DNA of 64,000 bases, from contig NW_017802447.1 of the NCBI RefSeq assembly GCF_001625305.1, forward strand, positions 1,057,812-1,121,811. The letters are read 5' to 3'. Below, piece by piece: positions 57,602 to 64,000 of this stretch (the stretch's first letter is position 1; every line of letters starts with the position of its first letter). Below the pieces are notes generated by a model. The model had not been told where the DNA came from, searched no databases, and saw nothing but the letters and a program-made list of their open reading frames with translations. This DNA comes from Branchiostoma belcheri. Lineage: Eukaryota > Chordata > Leptocardii > Amphioxiformes > Branchiostomatidae. The translations under genes were made by a program, and so were the position numbers.

Positions 57602-59127
57602 TGTACACAATGTAGTTGCTCTATATTAGAGCAAGGAGGTTGTAACCTTGTTGATTAGAGCTGTAAGAGAACTCGAATGGGAATGGAGATTGTAAGCATG
57701 GAATACTTCTTTGAAAGCGCATTTTGAAACTCTACAGTTGACTTGAACATTTGGACATGAAGAAAGAAAGAAAGAAATGAAGTAATGATGAATGCAGTAA
57801 CCATTCCTCAGAATTATGAAAAAATCCCAAGTCCTCCACATATATCGGTCCAGTCAGCGGAAGAGTCTGTCACTATGGTAACGTGTCACGTGACATTCCT
57901 CCCTGCCGCCGGAACGTTCTAATCATCCCGCGCGATGTCTTGTGAGAAACTGTCTCCACATAATTATGCGGTCTGCAGCGGGGCAAGGAAAGATCTGCTA
58001 CATATCATATCATTGTCATCAGTTGTCGTCTGGGGGTCTGTCAGTTGTCTGTCGACATGTCGCGATGGAGAAGGCTTGTCATTTTAAATACATGAGATGG
58101 TTCTGAAGTCAACTGTGGTCCCCATCTCTGTAGGGGATTGTGGGATACCTCAAAAGATCCGACCCAATACCGTCCCGACATGCGACGAGAACTGCGAATC
58201 TACAGTTTTGAAAACAAGAGATTTTAAAGATATCCCACTGTGTCTTTTAAAAAATGTTTGGAGCTGGTTACATAATGTAGCTGAGCCTTTAAAATGCCGC
58301 CAAATGTCCTGACCGAAGCGACTTAAAATGCCCAGGTACGGGCATAACCTGAGAACTATGTCCACGGTGTTTACTGGTGTCACACAAATGTCAACACCTG
58401 TGATTAGTGTTTTTAGAGCGTTTCTTTCGTGGCATGAGAAATATCCCAGAATGTTAGGTAAACAACCACGACGGAACCTATGCAAAAGCGCGGTCACCTA
58501 CGTAGTATGATTTTTGTCGCAGTTTATTTGTAAAGACTTACAGATCCTTAGAAGGCTGTGAAATGTCCTTTAGACGATGAAACGTCTTCGGTGACCCCCC
58601 GTTTTGGGGATGATACTATGGCCTATGTTGCATATACGGACAAGCAAGTTACATACAGAGGATAGTTACGTACCCACAGCAATATAGGCACAATAACAAC
58701 AGCAAACTATTCACCGTCAACACTTTCGCACCGCATCCTCTCCCTCAAGGCCAGCCAGCTGGCCTCCAGTAATTATCGCGTTTGCAGAAGTGATCACAAA
58801 CGTCGTGCTATGTTTACAGCTGGGGGATATTTATATGAATTCATCCTAAACCAAAGGGTTTTCCGCACCTCAAGCATGCACGCTAAAGACAAGACTTCCG
58901 ATACGGCTCGGCTGGACTTTTCCAGCCCTGTTAGCTAGGACAATACGTGCTTAAGACGGGAATTAAGGCTGGAGTAAGGTCATCATCGCTTCCTGTACGC
59001 GTGATCACCATTTGTCCTCAATTCGTGGCGCATCGGGTTTGAAATGAATTCTATGTTGATGGAAATTGAATTTTCCTTGCATGAGACTTCGTAGCAGCTA
59101 TACGTTTCGCAAACCCTAACATAAAAT

Positions 59128-59202
59128 CTTGCATGTCGGAGAAAATTACATCTAAATTATATGTCAAATATATTTTAGATGTAATTTTCTCCAACATGCA
59201 AG
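59128..59202. repeat. Strong 29-bp hairpin
   Basis: Arms 59128-59156 and 59174-59202 are reverse complements with a single mismatch (CTTGCATGT... and ...ACATGCAAG), loop 17 nt. This could be a tiny MITE relic or a transcribed hairpin. Confidence 0.7.
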
Positions 59203-60807
59203 AAACCTTGTGCAATGATTGCCAAGCCAGGTAAATATATACTATGTTACCGTACAAAAATGTTCAATCTATCGGACAAGGCACTACCAAAATAGAAAAG
59301 TTGCACCTGTAATGTTGGCCACAAGAGGGCGTAGCTCAATGCTAAGGTTATCATTACGTATACCCCATACGCCCACTTGACGTTTCTCATCCGCATAATC
59401 TAATAATAGCTCCACATCCCTCATATCTTCTAATCTGCCTCAAGTACAAGCTGTTCTTGTACTGCGTACGTCACTTACAAAGCCCCGATAAGCCTTTAAA
59501 CATAGCATATGCGATATTAAAAGCGATTGAACAAATTATTTTTAGACTACATGTATATTTAAGACGGGCTTTCGGATGTCACGTCATACCGGTCTTACGG
59601 TAGCTGTGTTCTTTGAACAAAAGAAATCTGTTTTTGGATGGACGTCAGTAAAATCAAAGCCAATAATTTGAATAAACACTTGTGGCATATCACGAAAAGT
59701 GTACAACCAATTCAGACAGCAATTACAAAAGTGTATATGCAATAAGTACTATGATTGACGGTGTCAAATACATTTTCTCTCTCAATTCTCCTCCCGAAAG
59801 ACCAATGACCGGTCATGCCCTGTGTGGGTGAGACTTTATCCTTGTGTTGACAACTTGCGAACGGATCATACGAAATTTAGTGATTTTTTTTGTTAAAAAA
59901 TCACCCCTCTGAAAAATAATACCACCATAATCCAGTTATTTATGTCGTCTCTTGGCAGAGTGCTTGACAGTTTGCAACCAAGACTGGGCTGGAAACGATG
60001 AGAAAAGTTATTAAACTTGGTTGGAAATCAAGATAGCGGACGTCAAATTTAAAACGACTACATGCATATAATCATGATACCGAAATCTATTACGTAGAAA
60101 CATTTCATGGATTTGTAACTTGAAATGGTTTATAATGAAATCTTTTGTACCCTGATGTTCATGTAATGTGCAGAGAACCCCTTATTTCGTTGCTATGGTA
60201 ACGCAGACGACAGTTCGAGCACTCGGTGCAGGTGTGCGTGAAGATTTCTATCCACACCTGGCCGGAAGAAAAACAACATAATAATCGCCTTTTGTAGTGG
60301 CTAAAAAAGGGGTAGCAAAAATTCTTCAACTCTATTACATGTCTTTTCCAGGTATTTGCTTGTTCCAGAATTCTTGTTGAAACAGTGAACTTCGTGTTTT
60401 ATGTGGTAAGGACCTCGCCCTTTGAAGCGCCACCTTGCGGTTTGATTCTCACTACTAGAAAACTTCAGCAAAGACTGCTACAGAGAAACACAGCCTCGGC
60501 TGGCTGTTTCCTTGACTTTTTATCCACTTATATTATAAACCTTTGCACATCAGACTACAGAGTGATACAGGAACATATGGTTATTATGTGTACAACCTTC
60601 CTCCTCATTAAAGAAGAATGAAAGCACGGATAGAGGATTTTCTGTTTGTCATGTTATAAACTGTTCTGTGTGTTAAATTATTTTTAAAACTCTCGTTATC
60701 ATTGAGATTGAAGACATTGAACATCTTTCTCTCATATTTTTTCTTGCCTTTTGGCTTTCATTGACATTTGCCTCTTTTTACCGTATTTAGCAAGTGTCTC
60801 CATTGTT

Positions 60808-63177
60808 TTACTGGCACGCCTTGAGGAAGGTACAGGCGACTTGAGGGTCCAGGATTTGGTCCAGCATCTTCATGACATCCGGGTACTTCTCATCCACCAT
60901 TGTCTGACACTGGAAACAAAACACGGAGAAGAATTAATATCTTCTTCCTCTCTTATGAAGCCGTTAGTCTATAATCAACTATTTATGCTCCTAGTCAGAG
61001 ATTCTATGCCAATTCTAGGTAGACCTAGCCTACAATATGACTAGTGAAGTTTCCACTAAGGAAAATATAACGGTAAAACCTACCTCGGTCTGCACTATGA
61101 CCGGCAGGCGCGCACAGAAGTCATCCATGAAGCCCTTGATGTACCACTGTTAGGGGGAAGATGGAGTAACAAAACACTTTTAAAATCAGTTCGCTATGTC
61201 AGCACTAATAATTGAATATCTCTTCTTTGTTCTACCTTTAAATTTGAAACGTTTTTGGCCGTATCTATACATACATGTATATCATGGTACATGTATATAT
61301 GACTTTGATGAATCTAAGATCTTACCTGATAACTGTCCACCTCGTCCTTCACAGCGCTGACCAACATCTCACACAGATGGCACTCAATCGTCACATTCGA
61401 GCCCTGGCAGGACAAGGAGATGGGCGCAAAAATGAAATCTAAAAAGCTTTACAATAGCGACACATTTCCTATACTTGTACTTATGAATCAGAGAAGAGAA
61501 AGGTGATAGATGTAATTGTATACAATGTTTTGTTCCTTTCAAAGTAACAAAACATTGTCAGGGTTGTTGACACATGAAGCGGTGCACATGGGGGAAACGT
61601 TGTTGCTAACTGACCTTGAAGTTGTTGCTGTGTTTCTTTGCCAGTGCGCTTCCTATGTGGGAACAAAAAAGACAAGAGTTCAGTACTTCTTTAACCGCCC
61701 ACTGACCAACCTAATCGACTTACACCATCTGCCAGTGGCCCCCTAGAGGAGTACAAAGGCACGACAGTTGTGTGGAATGTTTCTACTCTCACCTGCAGCA
61801 TCACAGATCCCCAGGTCCTTACACACCGCCGACGGTTCCAGCTTCTCTATCAGGTATGCCATGAACATCGGGCCAACGTTATCAAGAGTACTCAAGCACT
61901 GCAGGGAAAGACGAACAATTAAAAAATCAATGCAATACAAATACATGTACTTCATTCAATTTTGCTCTGACAAGAAGCAGTAAAAGGGTAAGAACATGTT
62001 TTGAAGATCATCTAAATTTAAGTAGTTCGATGATGATTATCAATTTGAACTTATATGTTATACATGTCATTAAAGTAGAAGTAGACCTTTAATCACCTGA
62101 GAGCTTTCTGCTGCTGGCAAGAGCATGCATGCCTTCTCCAGCAGTTTCATTATCAGCTGCTGGGTGTCGCTTTTGGCCAGCTCGGCTCGCACCGCTTCTC
62201 CCAAACTCAGGCACTCCAAACACTTCCAGAAAGGTGAAAAGAAACAATAAACGCATGAAATATATTGTCAATTATATATCATCACAATGTGCGTTTTTTA
62301 TGCTTAGCTTCGTAGAAAGAAAACACATTGTTTTTGTTCTGTTTCTTCTTCCTCAAACAAATACGGTCAATGACCTGGACCGGGCGTCTGTCACCATAGT
62401 AACTGGTGTTTAGATTATGTTGCAAGTTGCAGGACAGAGAAGGGGCTAGCGCTGGTCATCGTATATATGAATGTGTTTGACTAAGAATGAACAGAGCAGA
62501 CGTTTGTTAGACCATTGTGAAGGTAAACATTGTGCATTTGCAGCAGCAAGGAATATTCACAAATATTAATTTCTTGTCATATCTCACCCAGTAGATTCCT
62601 TACCTGCTTCAAATCTTGCACTTCATTTGTGTGGATGGAGAAGGCCTGTTTGCTGATCTCCTTGTGCTGCGCCTGCGCAGATGCTACAAACAGAAAACGT
62701 AGTATCATTGGAAACACTACTTTCAACACATTCAACTCTGGAAATGCAAATGTAAAGGGCCATCGGATGCTAAAACGGATTGGTATTTAGTATACAGCTG
62801 CACTATTGTTATTCTATAGGAAGAATGTCAGCAGAACGGTCTGCGCCTGCGCGAAACCGAGATATTTTCACTTTTTCTTGGACATTTGGTCAAAGCCCCA
62901 TCAGACTTTTGCTCCTTATAGAAGATATCTTTTTTTCGACACAAGATTTGAACACTATAGACCAGATGCCATCCTCTTAAAGTTAAACATTATATACGTA
63001 TACCGCTTACCTTAGCTTGTAGCGCTGTGTTGCTGAACAAATAATGTAGGTCACCATGAAAGTTCTACCAGTTCACCGGACCTTTACTTATACTATGACA
63101 AAACGCAAACCAGCTGCCTACTTACCGTAGTGACCCAGCACGCAGAGAAACACACAGATAACAGACCACCGGTACAT
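60808..63177 (-). CDS. Secreted protein with two saposin B domains (prosaposin-like), complete
   Basis: Exons in order: 63177-63126, 62683-62604, 62222-62097, 61898-61793, 61652-61615, 61403-61326, 61146-61084, 60909-60808. All GT-AG and phases match, giving 214 aa. Residues 1-15 are hydrophobic, a signal peptide. Saposin B domain 1 has the six cysteines C45, C48, C76, C87, C112, C118. Domain 2 has C142, C145, C171, C182, C207, C213, with a possible N-glycosylation site at N137. The product ends one residue after the last cysteine. Saposin folds are four- or five-helix disulfide-stabilised domains that bind or perturb lipids; family members include sphingolipid activators, surfactant protein B and antimicrobial saposins. 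Prosaposin has four such domains plus saposin A-type ends, which are absent here. The exact function cannot be told. A paralogous exon lies immediately upstream. Confidence 0.9.
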
Positions 63178-63921
63178 CTCTCCTCTTACCTAACTAGAAA
63201 CTACGGTACGGGAAGAAGCCGTGTCTACAGCTAGCTATGTATTCCCAACTTCCTGTTGTTGGGTGCGCAGCTGTGTATAGGTCGAAGTTTACACAAGCCG
63301 TGTGTCTTGTGACCCGTTATTGTGTGTGGAACGAGTGGAACGTGATAAGACTGATCTTTAGACTTTGCTAGTCAACTGTGACATCAGCAGGTTTGGGATT
63401 GGTGTATCAGTATCAATGAGTTACGTTTTACTTGGAGATAAGCCCAATCGTTAATTAAATACTTAGTACGATATATGATTGTTTATTGACTCGACAAAAG
63501 TGCTGGGACTTTCGTATGGTCTACTACAACTAAGATCGAACAGAGCTAAATACTTGTATGGATGAAGTCACCCTACGTACAGAATATATGTATGTGACAT
63601 TAGAGTTTGAAGTATTCTCTAACATACAGTCTCCAAGATTTGAACGTTTTAAATGCATTTCCCTATTTGCACACTGTATGGATCATGTACTTGAATCTTT
63701 TCATAGGATCAAATGTATTGAATGCTAGATTCACTTAAATAGGCGTTCTAATATAACATGTTTGGGATTACACGGTTTAGATGTGTGTAACTTATTAGAT
63801 GTGTGTAGCACGTGTGTAACAAGGCATATTGTATCATTCGTACACAAACCAATGGCAAGTTGACAATTTTGCTGTTTTCAATACCATGTGTCAAGGGCGC
63901 CACCTAGTAGCCTTGGCTTAC

Positions 63922-64000
63922 ATTGCAGACGATTTCCGGGTTCACGTCCTTCTGGATATCCTTGAGAAGTTCTACCATGTACTGGGTGACCATATCCCTG
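63922..64000 (-). CDS. Partial exon of a second saposin-type gene
   Basis: On the minus strand 26 codons stay open from the window edge to a GTAAGC donor at 63921. The peptide includes MVTQYMVELLKDIQKDVN followed by PEIVCN, which matches the C-terminal half of a saposin B domain (compare EPSAVCKDLGIC in the neighbouring gene). A readthrough of the donor would reach a stop seven codons later, so it might instead be a terminal exon, but the missing last cysteine argues for splicing. The rest of the gene is outside the window. Its next exon should lie between 63178 and 63921 or skip over; none was identified there. Confidence 0.6.

Larger units (their letters stand above)
54530..60807. other. 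Intergenic region between the Dickkopf and saposin genes
   Basis: No intact gene recognised. It contains a tetranucleotide microsatellite (55737-55811), a decayed reverse-transcriptase-like fragment (57539-57601) and a strong hairpin (59128-59202). The rest is AT-rich unique-looking sequence with scattered CpG-rich patches near 56790-56840 and 57880-57940. Confidence 0.5.

Noticed and set aside
58097-58497. Overlapping frames of 71 and 115 codons on opposite strands
   Set aside because: No domain, no splice support, and each could be the shadow of the other.

Overview
The window is an animal nuclear genome: AT-rich, intron-rich, with GT-AG introns, CpG-dense patches, many short non-autonomous transposons and one assembly gap (208 N). 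Gene content, the two-domain saposin gene, a single DKK1/2/4-type gene and the abundance of ACATGTA-type motifs and fold-back elements fit a cephalochordate (lancelet, Branchiostoma-like). That identification is inference. No bacterial-style operons, CRISPR arrays or confident RNA genes were seen. Gene models were built by hand from splice sites, codon phase and protein family conservation; all five full-length models keep an open frame through every junction.

Layout. 1-10,900: mostly transposon relics and unexplained non-coding DNA, with a few weak exon candidates. 10,952-12,864 (+): complete 5-exon cyclophilin A-type peptidyl-prolyl isomerase (165 aa). 17,337-31,576 (-): 6-coding-exon membrane protein of about 468 aa with signal peptide, three Ig domains, one ErbB-ligand-type EGF domain, one transmembrane helix and a short acidic tail. 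It looks like a neuregulin relative with an IgLON/lachesin-like ectodomain. 33,064-41,399 (+): complete 14-exon DNA polymerase beta (337 aa), head-to-head with the Ig-EGF gene. 42,530-49,400: intergenic. 49,611-53,740 (+): complete 3-exon Dickkopf (DKK1/2/4-type) Wnt antagonist (239 aa). 54,520-60,800: intergenic. 60,808-63,177 (-): 8-exon secreted protein with two saposin B domains (214 aa). 63,922-64,000 (-): the last visible exon of a second saposin-type gene running out of the window.

The genes do not form one pathway: protein folding, ErbB-type signalling, base-excision repair, Wnt antagonism and a saposin-type lipid-interacting protein. Their co-location is the interesting point. From memory, human POLB and DKK4 are neighbours at 8p11 with NRG1 on the same arm, and DKK1, PSAP, PPIF and NRG3 lie on 10q. 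The window therefore resembles the unduplicated ancestor of the vertebrate 4/5/8/10 paralogon. Other highlights are a minisatellite made of repeated copies of an exon end plus its 5' splice site in the Ig-EGF gene, a 21-bp minisatellite carrying acceptor-like sites beside a POLB exon, and several young palindromic elements inside POLB introns.
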